Below are positions 25,753-34,763 of a stretch of DNA of 64,000 bases, one piece after another. The DNA is from an uncultured Propionibacteriaceae bacterium. GTDB lineage: Bacteria > Actinomycetota > Actinomycetes > Propionibacteriales > Propionibacteriaceae. The stretch spans positions 1-64,000 of the forward strand of contig CAMDZW010000009.1 of the NCBI GenBank assembly GCA_945911015.1, written 5' to 3'. The position numbers were made by a program, and so were the translations under genes. The first letter of the stretch is position 1, and every line of letters begins with the position of its first letter. The notes beneath the pieces were generated by a model. The model saw only the letters and a program-made list of their open reading frames with translations, ran no database searches and was not told the origin of the DNA.

Positions 25753-27261
25753 ATGACCCGCATCCTGTTGCATGCCGGGAAGCACCCGCTGACCGCGCTG
25801 TCCCATGAGCAGAGCCTTGCCGTGTCGGCGGCTGGCGTCTTCGGCTCCAACTCGGGCAACGCCCTGTTCTACTCGGGCGTGTGTCGTGCCCTCAGCACGC
25901 CGGACACCAAGATCGTTCCGGACGGCTACCAGACGAGGCGGCGCGAGCCCAAGCCTGAGCATGCGGCAGTCATCAACGACTCGTATGATCGCTTCGTGCT
26001 GCCGATGGCCAACGCCTTCAAGATGAGCTATCTGCAGCAGCTCCGCTGGCTCGCCGGACTCATCAAGCAGCTGACCATTCCGGTTTCGGTGATCGGTGTC
26101 GGCGCGCAGATGCCTTACGGACGGTCGTTCGACGACATCGACGATGAGTACAAGAAGGTCGTGAGCAACTTCGCCGCAGCCGTCCTCGAACACTCGCCGT
26201 CCATCGGCGTTCGGGGCGAGTACACGGCCGACCTGATGATCCACCTCGGCTTCGATGCGGAACAGGTCAGGGTCATTGGCTGTCCGTCGTTGTTCACCTT
26301 TGGTGCAGCCAAGGAACCTCGCCGCAAGGTAGCCGAGCTCACCGCTGACAGCAGGATCGCCTTCAACGCGACGCCGAGCGTGAAGGGCATCGCCGAGTTC
26401 CTCGAGGAGAACATGGCGAAGTACCCCAACAGCGTCGTGGTTGCTCAGGAGGTGGAACGACTCGCACTCATGCTGTGGGGCCAGAATTCGGTCAAGAAGG
26501 AGAACCGGCGCCTGCCGGTCCACAAGGACCATCCGATCTATCTCCAGGACCGTCTGCGGATGTACGTCGACCCGCACATCTGGTTCAAGGAGCTGGGAGA
26601 ATCGTACGACTTCTGTGTCGGCACTCGGATTCACGGCAACGTGGCAGGCATGCTGGGGGGCACCCCATCGCTGGTCCTTGCCCATGATTCGCGGACCACC
26701 GAGCTGGCACGCTTCACGGGAATTCCTTATCGGATGTTCTCCGAGGTGCAGGACAAGCCGCTTGCTGAGCTGTACGCCGAGGCCGACTACTCCCAGTTCG
26801 AGCGACGGCAGGCGGCGAACCTCGAAAACTACAAGAGCTTCCTCGACAGCCATGGTCTGGACCACATCTTCACCCCGGGCAATGAGAACCCGGAGTACGA
26901 CGAGCGGCTCGCTTCCGACAATTACCCCGGTGCGGTCCACACACTCGCTGCGACTGGCGAGGTCGGTGTATCGCAGCTCATCGATCGACTGGCATGGCTT
27001 CGGCAGGGCCACAAGGGCGATTTTGCACGGCCCGCTTATGCCTATCGGCCACCGGTGGGTGGCCCGAAGCTGATTGAGTTCGACAAATTGCGTCAACAGA
27101 TCCAAGAGCTGCAGCGCGAAGTGACCACGCTGAAGGGCACTGTTTCGAAGCACTCCAAGCTCGCCAAGGCTGCGGCGCAGAAGACAAAGCCCAAGTCCAA
27201 CCCGGTTCGCCGGGTCCTTGGCCGCATCAAGCGCACGATCGGCAAGTCGTCCTCCCGATGA
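25753..27261 (+). CDS. Polysaccharide pyruvyl transferase family protein
   Basis: A 502-residue cytosolic enzyme. The GT-B-like core shows VFGSNSGNALFYSG near the N-terminus, VIGVGAQMPYG, IGVRGEYTADLM with IGCPSLFTFG, and the family signature CVGTRIHGNVAGMLGG followed by PSLVLAHDSRTTELARF. These enzymes add pyruvate from PEP to sugars as a ketal. The C-terminal ~60 residues are a predicted coiled coil (LRQQIQELQREVTTLKG) and a basic tail, perhaps for membrane or partner binding. It lies between the UDP-sugar enzyme and the polymerase modules, implying a pyruvylated wall glycopolymer. Confidence 0.85.
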   Translation: MTRILLHAGKHPLTALSHEQSLAVSAAGVFGSNSGNALFYSGVCRALSTPDTKIVPDGYQTRRREPKPEHAAVINDSYDRFVLPMANAFKMSYLQQLRWLAGLIKQLTIPVSVIGVGAQMPYGRSFDDIDDEYKKVVSNFAAAVLEHSPSIGVRGEYTADLMIHLGFDAEQVRVIGCPSLFTFGAAKEPRRKVAELTADSRIAFNATPSVKGIAEFLEENMAKYPNSVVVAQEVERLALMLWGQNSVKKENRRLPVHKDHPIYLQDRLRMYVDPHIWFKELGESYDFCVGTRIHGNVAGMLGGTPSLVLAHDSRTTELARFTGIPYRMFSEVQDKPLAELYAEADYSQFERRQAANLENYKSFLDSHGLDHIFTPGNENPEYDERLASDNYPGAVHTLAATGEVGVSQLIDRLAWLRQGHKGDFARPAYAYRPPVGGPKLIEFDKLRQQIQELQREVTTLKGTVSKHSKLAKAAAQKTKPKSNPVRRVLGRIKRTIGKSSSR

Positions 27262-27271
27262 GGCACTGGTT

Positions 27272-30200
27272 GTGTCCAGATTGAGAAACCAGTGGTGGCC
27301 GCTCCTGCATGGAGCGATCTCGGTCGCCGCAGTGGTGCTCCTGCTGTCTGGTCACAGCCAGACTGGACGTCAGTTCGTCGGCCCTTCGTTGTGGTGGCTG
27401 GCTTGGCTGACACTGGCTGCGTCCATGCTTCTCAGCGGGCGACGTTGGTCTCTCACCGACGCCACCGGGACCTGGCTACCGTCGCGAGTCATCTTGCTCG
27501 TCGGGGTCGCTGGCCCCCTCATGACATACGATCTCAGGCTGGAGTCTCGTGCCTGGGTGACTATCGGAATTGCGATCGTGGCGGTTCGTGCAACTGTCAT
27601 CATCCGCGGACTGGGCGCTAGTGATCGGATCAGACTGGGCAACGTCGCGGGCGTGGTGCAGGCGGATCATCGACGATTCCGCGGCGCTGTTGCAACGGTG
27701 GACCTTCTGACCCCAGCAGTTCTGTTTGGTTGCGCAATGCTTGGCCTGCCGGGGGAGGTGTGGATCGCCTTCGCGACGATCGATCTACTTGTTGTCGTCG
27801 TCGCCGTGACCACATGGTGGGTGGTTCGCGGGCAACCGGATCCGGGGCCGGATGAGTTGCGGGCGACAGTCGACCGGATTGCGCCGAAATTCATCCTCTA
27901 TTGGGATGCCCCGAAGTCGACGGTCTTTCAGATCGCCATGTGGCTTCCGTATCTGCGCAGAATTGGTTTTTCGTTCGTGATCTTGGTGCGGACCCCTGCT
28001 GCTTTCAGCCAAGCCATGAGTGTCGCAGACGGGATTCCGGTCGTGATGGTGCGGCGTCGGAGTGACCTGGACGACGCCCTTCCCAGCACAGCGTCGACGG
28101 TGTTCTACGTCAACAACGCCGCCACCAACAGTCAACTTGTCGCTCACATCGAACTCACACACGTACAGCTTCTCCACGGCGACAGTGACAAGGCACCCAG
28201 CTGGAACCCGGTCACCGCGATGTATGACCGAATCTATGTGGCGGGTCAGGCCGGTATCGATCGCTACATCGATCACGGTGTATCGATCCCACCGGAGAAG
28301 TTCGAGATCGTTGGGCGGCCACAGGTCGACCAAGTGGTCGTCGCTACGGAACGGACCACCCAGGCAGCTCCGGTGGTGCTCTACACCCCCACGTGGCGCG
28401 GCTACTTTGCCGACTCGGAGTACAGCTCGCTGCCGAAAGCGCATCTACTGTTCGACCAACTGCTGGCCCGCAACTGCGCGATCGTGTTCCGGCCTCACCC
28501 CTACTGTTACAAGGACCGCGAGTTCCGTAAGGTGATGGCCGAGCTACGCGACAGACTCGACGAACACAGCCGCCGCACTGGAGTGATCCACCTCCACAGC
28601 CAGATGGCAGAGAAAGACATGACTGTCTTCGATTGCTTCAACGCGTCCGACCTGATGATCTCGGACGTCTCGAGTGTCGTTGCCGACTATCTGTGCTCGG
28701 AGAAGCCGTTCGCGGTGATGACTGACCTGGACGAGGACAGCTTCGTTGCCCAATTCCCGCTGGCGCGTGCAGCGTACGTGATGGGCTCGGACGACCGGAC
28801 CTGGTCGGCCTCACTGGATGCCATGCTTGGGGATGACCCCATGCGAGACCGTCGCCGGGAACTGAAGGTCCACTACCTGGGTGGCTTCGATCACGAGCAT
28901 TACGCCGACGCCTTCGTAGATGCTGCCCGTGCAGAGGTACGCGGCGCCCGTCCTGCCGCATCAGCCGAGGTGGACGATTCCGAGCAGGTTACTGAGGTCG
29001 TCATCGAGACCGCTGATGCGCCGGAGAGTCACGCACGTCTGCCGGAGATCGGCCGGATTTTTCACGCCGGACTGTGCGCGACCGGTTCGTTGCTCATGTT
29101 GGCCGGCCATCTGTGGTCTGGGCTTGCCCTGTGGGTGGTTGCATGGTTCTACATGGCGCAACGGACCGCTTCGGTCGGGCGTCGGCGCGGATTCAACGAA
29201 CGTCTGGGCAGCTGGACCACGGTCCGCCTGATCCTCGCTGCAGGCTTGGCCGGACCGCTGTTGCATGGTCCCTTGATCGGCAATCCGATGACTCCAGGGA
29301 CTCCGGAGGCCTGGCTCACCTGGATCGGGTGGGGCTTGGTGATCATCGCGATCCCCGCTGAAGCGATCGTGCGTCGAGCGGGACGCTATCGAGGTCTGCT
29401 GACTGCCAACGTCAGTCAGGGCGGAGCGGCAGAGGCCTCCGGGAGACTCTCAGCCGCAGTCGCCGTTGTTGAGTTCCTCGCTGCGCCGATCTTGTTGGTC
29501 CTCGGTCTGGCTGGGATCAACGGTTGGCCGTGGGTCGCTGTTCTGCTGCCGTCCACGTTGTTGGCGCTCGTGATTGGCCTGCGGGCGCACCGCCGACGCG
29601 CCCGCACCAGGGCGGCTGACACATGGGTGCCCGAATTGATGGCCGAACTGAGGCCGGAGTTCGTCCTGTACTGGGACGGAATCAGAGGCAATGCTGATCA
29701 GGTCGGGATGTGGATCCCCTATCTCAAGCGCATCGGACGGCCGTTCTTCGTCATGGTCCGGACCCCGAGTACTTTCCGGGAGGTCGTCAGGGTGTGTGAA
29801 GACGTTCCTGTCATCCTGTGTCGCACCATTCCCGACCTGGACCGGTGCATCACCGACAGCATCACCACCATCTTCTATGTCAACCACGGCTCGAAGAACG
29901 CGCATGCCGTCCGTTACGCCGAGCTGACCCATGTCCAGCTCATGCATGGTGACAACGAACGGCCAGCGAACTTCAACCCTGTCACGGCCATGTACGACAA
30001 GATATTCGTCGCCGGCCAAGCTGCGATTGACCGCTACACCGCTCACGGCGTGGACATTCCGCTCGATCGGTTTGAGATCGTCGGACGGCCACAGCTCGCA
30101 GGCATTGACGGTCCGCAGGGCCAAGGCGGGTCGCCTCACGTGCCGTGCGTGTTCTATCGGCCCGGCCTGTGCGTGAGCTCGTTGCCGCAAGGACTGGAGT

Positions 30201-30724
30201 TGGTGTCGGACCTGCTCGAGCGGGGCTGCTCGATCCTCTTCCGCCCCCACCCCGCAGCCCGCAGGTCTGCGGAGCTCGGTGGCCAGGTCCGTAAGATCGA
30301 GCGGCTACTCGCCGATCACGCGGCGCGGACCGGGATCGCCCATGTGCATGGGGACATCGCTGACCAGATGACGCGTTTCGAGTGCTACAACGCTGCCGAC
30401 GCGATGATTACGGACGGAGTGGGGGCAGTCGCGGAGTTTCTGTTCGCCGACAAGCCCGTCGCTGTGATGACCAACGGGCGAAGCGCTGAGGAGATTGTCG
30501 ATGCTGCGCCGGCCGCAGAAGCGGCGCACCTTCTTGGCAGCAGCCGCGATCAGTGGGCAGAAGCGCTGACTGACCTGCTCGGCGGGGATGGCCTACGCTC
30601 ACGACGCGCGACGCTTCGCAGATATTTCTATGGGCCGTTCGACCGAGCGGGTTATGCAGATGTCTTTGTGGACACCGCCCGTGAGGTGGTCCTTGCTCGG
30701 GCTCGCAGCGCTACGATCACCTGA
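27272..30724 (+). CDS. Double-module membrane polyol-phosphate transferase (TagF-like), second module degenerate
   Basis: A 1150-residue protein with two repeats of one layout: about five membrane helices, then a CDP-glycerol/ribitol glycerophosphotransferase domain. Module 1 keeps the family residues: HGDSDKA (catalytic His region, ~28174), PTWRGYFADS, FRPHPYCYKD (~28490) and SDVSSVVADYL. Module 2 (from ~29040) keeps HGD and FRPHP but reads HGDNERP, YRPGLCVSS and TDGVGAVAEFL at the other sites. The TWRG motif and the serines that bind the CDP phosphate are lost, so this half is probably non-catalytic. I prefer the GTG at 27272, after the upstream stop, to an ATG at 27218 that overlaps the previous gene. 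Confidence 0.82.
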   Translation: MSRLRNQWWPLLHGAISVAAVVLLLSGHSQTGRQFVGPSLWWLAWLTLAASMLLSGRRWSLTDATGTWLPSRVILLVGVAGPLMTYDLRLESRAWVTIGIAIVAVRATVIIRGLGASDRIRLGNVAGVVQADHRRFRGAVATVDLLTPAVLFGCAMLGLPGEVWIAFATIDLLVVVVAVTTWWVVRGQPDPGPDELRATVDRIAPKFILYWDAPKSTVFQIAMWLPYLRRIGFSFVILVRTPAAFSQAMSVADGIPVVMVRRRSDLDDALPSTASTVFYVNNAATNSQLVAHIELTHVQLLHGDSDKAPSWNPVTAMYDRIYVAGQAGIDRYIDHGVSIPPEKFEIVGRPQVDQVVVATERTTQAAPVVLYTPTWRGYFADSEYSSLPKAHLLFDQLLARNCAIVFRPHPYCYKDREFRKVMAELRDRLDEHSRRTGVIHLHSQMAEKDMTVFDCFNASDLMISDVSSVVADYLCSEKPFAVMTDLDEDSFVAQFPLARAAYVMGSDDRTWSASLDAMLGDDPMRDRRRELKVHYLGGFDHEHYADAFVDAARAEVRGARPAASAEVDDSEQVTEVVIETADAPESHARLPEIGRIFHAGLCATGSLLMLAGHLWSGLALWVVAWFYMAQRTASVGRRRGFNERLGSWTTVRLILAAGLAGPLLHGPLIGNPMTPGTPEAWLTWIGWGLVIIAIPAEAIVRRAGRYRGLLTANVSQGGAAEASGRLSAAVAVVEFLAAPILLVLGLAGINGWPWVAVLLPSTLLALVIGLRAHRRRARTRAADTWVPELMAELRPEFVLYWDGIRGNADQVGMWIPYLKRIGRPFFVMVRTPSTFREVVRVCEDVPVILCRTIPDLDRCITDSITTIFYVNHGSKNAHAVRYAELTHVQLMHGDNERPANFNPVTAMYDKIFVAGQAAIDRYTAHGVDIPLDRFEIVGRPQLAGIDGPQGQGGSPHVPCVFYRPGLCVSSLPQGLELVSDLLERGCSILFRPHPAARRSAELGGQVRKIERLLADHAARTGIAHVHGDIADQMTRFECYNAADAMITDGVGAVAEFLFADKPVAVMTNGRSAEEIVDAAPAAEAAHLLGSSRDQWAEALTDLLGGDGLRSRRATLRRYFYGPFDRAGYADVFVDTAREVVLARARSATIT

Positions 30725-30745
30725 AGCCTGACTGAAGGGATCGCA

Positions 30746-32449
30746 ATGCCAGGTCGTGAAGTGTTCCGGTTGTTCCGAACCGGCACCTGTGTGACGGCCT
30801 CGCTACTCCTACTTGCAGGGCAGCTGTGGGTGGGAGTGCTGCTCTGGACTCTGGTTAGCCTCCTCGTGGCACACGAAGTGGTCACGGTTGCCCGTAAAAA
30901 AGGCTTCGGCAGTCGCTTGGGTACTTGGGCGACGATACGGTTGATTCTCATCGTTGGCATTGCCGGCCCACTTGTCCACCACCATGGCATCAGCCAGGAA
31001 TGGGCGGCTTGGCTCGGTCTCGGGCTTGCGATGCTGGCGGTCCGGTCCGAGCCTTTGGTCGCCAGAGCCTCTGGCTACCAAGGCCTGCAAGTCGCCAACC
31101 TCGTAGGTTGGGGTGCTGGACGGGAGTCGACGTCGCTGCACCACGTACTCGCCGCTCTCGAGTTCCTCTCGATCCCAGTGCTGATGGTCTTTGCAATCGT
31201 CGGAGTTCCCGGCTGGGTATGGCCGTTGGTGCTGACCCCATCGGCGGCGATTGCCATCATCATCGGCCTGCAGGCTCGGGCGCGGCACACACGTACGCGG
31301 GATGCAGACACATGGGTTCCGGAGATGATGACCCAGCTGGCCCCCAAGTTCGTTCTCTACTGGGACGCACCAAGCGGCACTGCCTACCAGATCGGGATGT
31401 GGATCCCGTTCCTCAAGCGCGTCGGGCAGCCGTTCTTCGTGATGGTGCGCAATCCGAGCACCTTCACCCAAGCTGTGTCGGTGTGCGAAGACGTTCCGGT
31501 CATCCTATGTCGGACCATGGCGGACATGGACCGCTGCGTGCCCGAAACGCTCACCACCGCGTTCTACGTCAACAACGGCGCCAAGAATGCACACTTTGTA
31601 CGCTATCCGCAGTTGACTCACGTCCAGTTACTGCACGGTGACAGCGACAAGGCCTCCAGTTTCAACCCGATCACCGTCATGTTCGACAAGATTTACGTGG
31701 CCGGACAGGCCGGAATCAACCGATATGCAGACCATGGCGTCGACATCCCCGCTCACAAGTTCGAGATCGTCGGACGACCGCAGGTTGAGGGCGTCCGTGC
31801 CGCCGATGGACGGCTGGCCGACATCCCAAACCCGCGGATCCTGTATGCCCCCACCTGGCGTGGAAACTACTCCGACGCGTCCTACAGCTCACTTCCGCAG
31901 GCAGAGGTGCTATTCGAGGAACTGCTGGCACGGGGTTGCTCGATCGTCTTTCGGCCGCATCCGTACTGCCGTAAGGATCCCGAGTTCCGCGAGATTATCA
32001 AGAAGCTCAATGCCCGGCTTGCCCAGCACACCGGACAGACCGGCGTCGAACACGTCTACGGCGCCGCTGCCGAGATCGAGATGAGCGTCGTCGACTGTTT
32101 CAACAGCTCCGACGCGATGATCTCCGACGTGTCCAGTGTGGTGGTCGACTACCTCCACTCCGAGAAACCGTTCGCGCTGATCGCGGCCGGGCGAACATCA
32201 GCCTCCTTCATCGAGGAATTCCCACTCGCCGTCGCGGCCTACGTGCTCAGCGGAAGGGCCGAGACTTGGGCACTGCTGATGGACAAGATGTTCGGTGAGG
32301 ACCCTCTGGCAGAGACCCGCCGTAAGTTGCGGGTCCATTATCTTGGTGACTTCGAACGGGACACCTACTCCGACGGCTTCGTCTCAGCAGCTGCGACACA
32401 GGTCGAGCGGCGTAAGACGCTGCCGACCGCGCCCAGAGTCCGGTGGTGA
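30746..32449 (+). CDS. Membrane polyol-phosphate transferase (TagF-like), single module
   Basis: A 567-residue paralogue of the modules in the preceding gene, 21 bases downstream. Four to five N-terminal membrane helices (residues ~10-180) precede a complete transferase domain: THVQLLHGDSDKASSFNP, YVAGQAGINRY, YAPTWRGNYSDASYSSLP, FRPHPYCRKD and SDVSSVVVDYLHSEKPF. The family moves glycerol-3-phosphate or ribitol-5-phosphate from the CDP form onto a lipid-linked teichoic acid chain. With two catalytic modules in the locus, one may prime and the other elongate, or each use a different polyol; sequence does not decide. Confidence 0.85.
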   Translation: MPGREVFRLFRTGTCVTASLLLLAGQLWVGVLLWTLVSLLVAHEVVTVARKKGFGSRLGTWATIRLILIVGIAGPLVHHHGISQEWAAWLGLGLAMLAVRSEPLVARASGYQGLQVANLVGWGAGRESTSLHHVLAALEFLSIPVLMVFAIVGVPGWVWPLVLTPSAAIAIIIGLQARARHTRTRDADTWVPEMMTQLAPKFVLYWDAPSGTAYQIGMWIPFLKRVGQPFFVMVRNPSTFTQAVSVCEDVPVILCRTMADMDRCVPETLTTAFYVNNGAKNAHFVRYPQLTHVQLLHGDSDKASSFNPITVMFDKIYVAGQAGINRYADHGVDIPAHKFEIVGRPQVEGVRAADGRLADIPNPRILYAPTWRGNYSDASYSSLPQAEVLFEELLARGCSIVFRPHPYCRKDPEFREIIKKLNARLAQHTGQTGVEHVYGAAAEIEMSVVDCFNSSDAMISDVSSVVVDYLHSEKPFALIAAGRTSASFIEEFPLAVAAYVLSGRAETWALLMDKMFGEDPLAETRRKLRVHYLGDFERDTYSDGFVSAAATQVERRKTLPTAPRVRW

Positions 32450-34207
32450 TCAGTTGAAGACGACCGCGAGTCGTCCAGTCGAAGCGTTCCATACGATCTT
32501 GCCGTTCTCGAATGCGGCCTTGCGACCTCCGGAGGTGGCGTAGTCCGGTTTGAGGAGCTTGCCGAGTTTGGCTTCACTCTTGTCGGTGAGCTTCACCCAG
32601 CGGCCCGCGATCTCATCGGTCAAATGATGGGTGTCGGCATCGCCATACGACACGATCAGGCCGTGCTCGAATCGGGCCCACTGAGATCCGGAGATCTCGC
32701 CTCGGGTGACGTTGGTCCTGGGTAGACCCAGGAGGCCGCCAGGGCCGCCGGCGGTGGCTCGGTAGTACTGGTAGACGGCGCCGTGGATGGCCTTGGTGGG
32801 CGTACTGCCGGAGCGGTAGATTGCGCCGTTGGTGAAGCCCTGTCCTCGGCCTCCGGTCACGTCGTGCACATCGCTGCGCGGCCAGCCGAGCGGGTGTGCG
32901 GGCCCTCCCAGATCTTGGTACAGCGTTTCGATCGGACCGCGGGTCTCGTGTGACCCGGTACTGGGATGCCACCACAGCGACTTCGGTTTGCTGGAGCGCA
33001 GCAGGCCGAGATGGCGGCCCCCCTCGACCGCAGTCTCACCGACATGGGGGTGTCCAAAGTCGGCCGCACCACCGCGTCGGGCCCAGTCCTTGCCAATAGC
33101 GCTCGGAGGGCCCATCCTGTCCTCGACAGCATCGCGCAGACCGCTCATCCTTGACCTGATGTTCTTGCCAGGACAGGCTGTGGCCATCACGTCGCCGTGA
33201 CCGAAGATGACGTTGACGGTCTTGCCGGCCAGCTTCAGTTTTCCCTTGGCCTGCCGCTGGAAGGCGTCGAGCTTCCAGGCGATCAGATCCGCGCCAGCGT
33301 CCAACATCACCGACGGGGGATTGGCGGTCTCGTAGTTGCCCATGAAGGACATCCCCATGGTGTTGGTGTTCCAGTCAGCGGCGTGGGCGCCGTGAACCGG
33401 GAGGTTGACGCCGCCCCAGCGACCCTCGAACACCTGACCGTACTTGTCGACCAGGAAGTTGTAGCCAATGTCGCACCAGCCCAAGGTCTTGGTGTGGTAC
33501 GCATAGATGTCGCGGATGATGGAGGCTGACTGTGTTTTCGAGTAGCTGTTGCTTCCCGCCGTGTGATGGACAACAGCCGCCTTGACGGTGGTGCCCATCT
33601 TGTCCTCGTTGCAGCGCCAGGACTCGTCGGCACCCCAACCTTTTCTCGTGATGATCTCCGGCCGTGGCGCCAAGTCTGATGCGGACTGGGCCGACAGGGT
33701 CTGCGGGTCGGCATCGGAGGCCACCACAGGCGACTTCATCAGGACCACCTGCGCATCGCGTAGGTGGGTGTCGGACCCGCCAACGAGACGCACGGCGACG
33801 CCATCGCTGTCCCCGACCCAGATGGGATCGGTCGCGAGCCGCTGGTCGCCGGTGTTGATTGCCGGACCATCAGTGATCGTTTGCCAGTCGGACCAGCCGT
33901 CACTGGATCGGGTCCGGACCTGGACCTCGGGCTCGGTGCCCGCGCTCTCAGCTGACCACGTCACTCCGACCGAGGAGAAGCCCTCGGTGTTGCGCTCGCC
34001 GAGTTCGGCAACTACTCGGTTCAGCTCTGTGCTACGCCGATCGGAATTGTTGGTCCCGATCCGTGGTCGGTCGGGGTTCGTCGCGACCGACAGCGTGGTG
34101 ATGGAAGTTGTGGGTGCTGTGTCGGCATGCGCGTGTGGTGGGGCGAGCAGAGCCACTCCGGCGACGAGGAGGGCAGCAACAGCCAGTCGGGGGGATGTCC
34201 TGGACAC
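32450..34207 (-). CDS. Secreted N-acetylmuramoyl-L-alanine amidase (PGRP fold) with LGFP repeats
   Basis: A 585-residue exported protein. The Sec signal peptide (basic start, LAVAALLVAGVALLAPPHAHA) is followed by a ~160-residue beta-rich region, then an amidase_2/PGRP domain: RKGWGADESWR, VVHHTAGSNSYS, CDIGYNFLVDKYGQVFEGR (two parts), NTMGMSFMGNY and FGHGDVMATACPG, giving the zinc His-His-Cys set. The C-terminus has several LGFP-type repeats (GGPAHPLGWPRSDV, GGPGGLLGLPRTNV), which bind the cell wall in corynebacterial homologues. It is tail to tail with the transferase genes, stop codons adjacent; a wall-remodelling partner is plausible. Confidence 0.9.
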   Translation of the reverse strand: MSRTSPRLAVAALLVAGVALLAPPHAHADTAPTTSITTLSVATNPDRPRIGTNNSDRRSTELNRVVAELGERNTEGFSSVGVTWSAESAGTEPEVQVRTRSSDGWSDWQTITDGPAINTGDQRLATDPIWVGDSDGVAVRLVGGSDTHLRDAQVVLMKSPVVASDADPQTLSAQSASDLAPRPEIITRKGWGADESWRCNEDKMGTTVKAAVVHHTAGSNSYSKTQSASIIRDIYAYHTKTLGWCDIGYNFLVDKYGQVFEGRWGGVNLPVHGAHAADWNTNTMGMSFMGNYETANPPSVMLDAGADLIAWKLDAFQRQAKGKLKLAGKTVNVIFGHGDVMATACPGKNIRSRMSGLRDAVEDRMGPPSAIGKDWARRGGAADFGHPHVGETAVEGGRHLGLLRSSKPKSLWWHPSTGSHETRGPIETLYQDLGGPAHPLGWPRSDVHDVTGGRGQGFTNGAIYRSGSTPTKAIHGAVYQYYRATAGGPGGLLGLPRTNVTRGEISGSQWARFEHGLIVSYGDADTHHLTDEIAGRWVKLTDKSEAKLGKLLKPDYATSGGRKAAFENGKIVWNASTGRLAVVFN

Positions 34208-34319
34208 GTTCGATCCTTCCGTTGTCCTCGGACCCTAGCGATCACTATTCGGTTGAGGCAACCCGCGCACGACAGCCGGCTGTGAGGTGTTGGCTTCTTT
34301 GCGGCCCGTTGACTCTGGC

Positions 34320-34763
34320 TCAGGCAGTGTCGGTGTTGAACCGGCGCAGTCCGTCACGCAACCGCGCCAGATCGTCGTCACTCCACCCGTCGAACCGCTC
34401 GCGATAGGCCTGGACCCACTGCGTGCGAGCCTCGGCGAGCAGGTCCTGAGCCTTCTCGGTGAGCGTCAACAGCTGGATCCGACCATCCTCCGGTGAGGGA
34501 TCGGCCTGCACCAGGCCGACCTCGCGGAGCTTGGTGATCTGTCGGCTCAGGGTGGCTTTGTCGACATCCAGTCGGGTGCTGAGCTCGGTCGCGTTGACCG
34601 GAGCCCGGTGCATCACGGCGTGCAGGACGACCAGATTCATCCCCTTGAGCTCGGGCACCAGGTTCGACACCAGACGATCCCATTGGACCCTGGAGCGGGC
34701 CATGGTGCTCGACATCTCGGTGACGATGCTGCCGATCAGCTCTTCCTCATCCGGTGTGTTCAT
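34320..34763 (-). CDS. MarR-family repressor
   Basis: A 147-residue winged-helix regulator: NATELSTRLDVDKATLSRQITKL (recognition helix, in two parts) and the wing SPEDGRIQLLTLT. It overlaps the end of the MFS transporter gene in ATGA, so it is second in the operon and probably represses the transporter's promoter through the twin GTTGA-N6-TCAAC sites at 36532-36575. Confidence 0.9.
   Translation of the reverse strand: MNTPDEEELIGSIVTEMSSTMARSRVQWDRLVSNLVPELKGMNLVVLHAVMHRAPVNATELSTRLDVDKATLSRQITKLREVGLVQADPSPEDGRIQLLTLTEKAQDLLAEARTQWVQAYRERFDGWSDDDLARLRDGLRRFNTDTA

Noticed and set aside
25333-27153. 606-residue minus-strand open frame
   Set aside because: Antisense shadow of the pyrophosphorylase and pyruvyl transferase genes; no domain, and the plus-strand genes are well supported.
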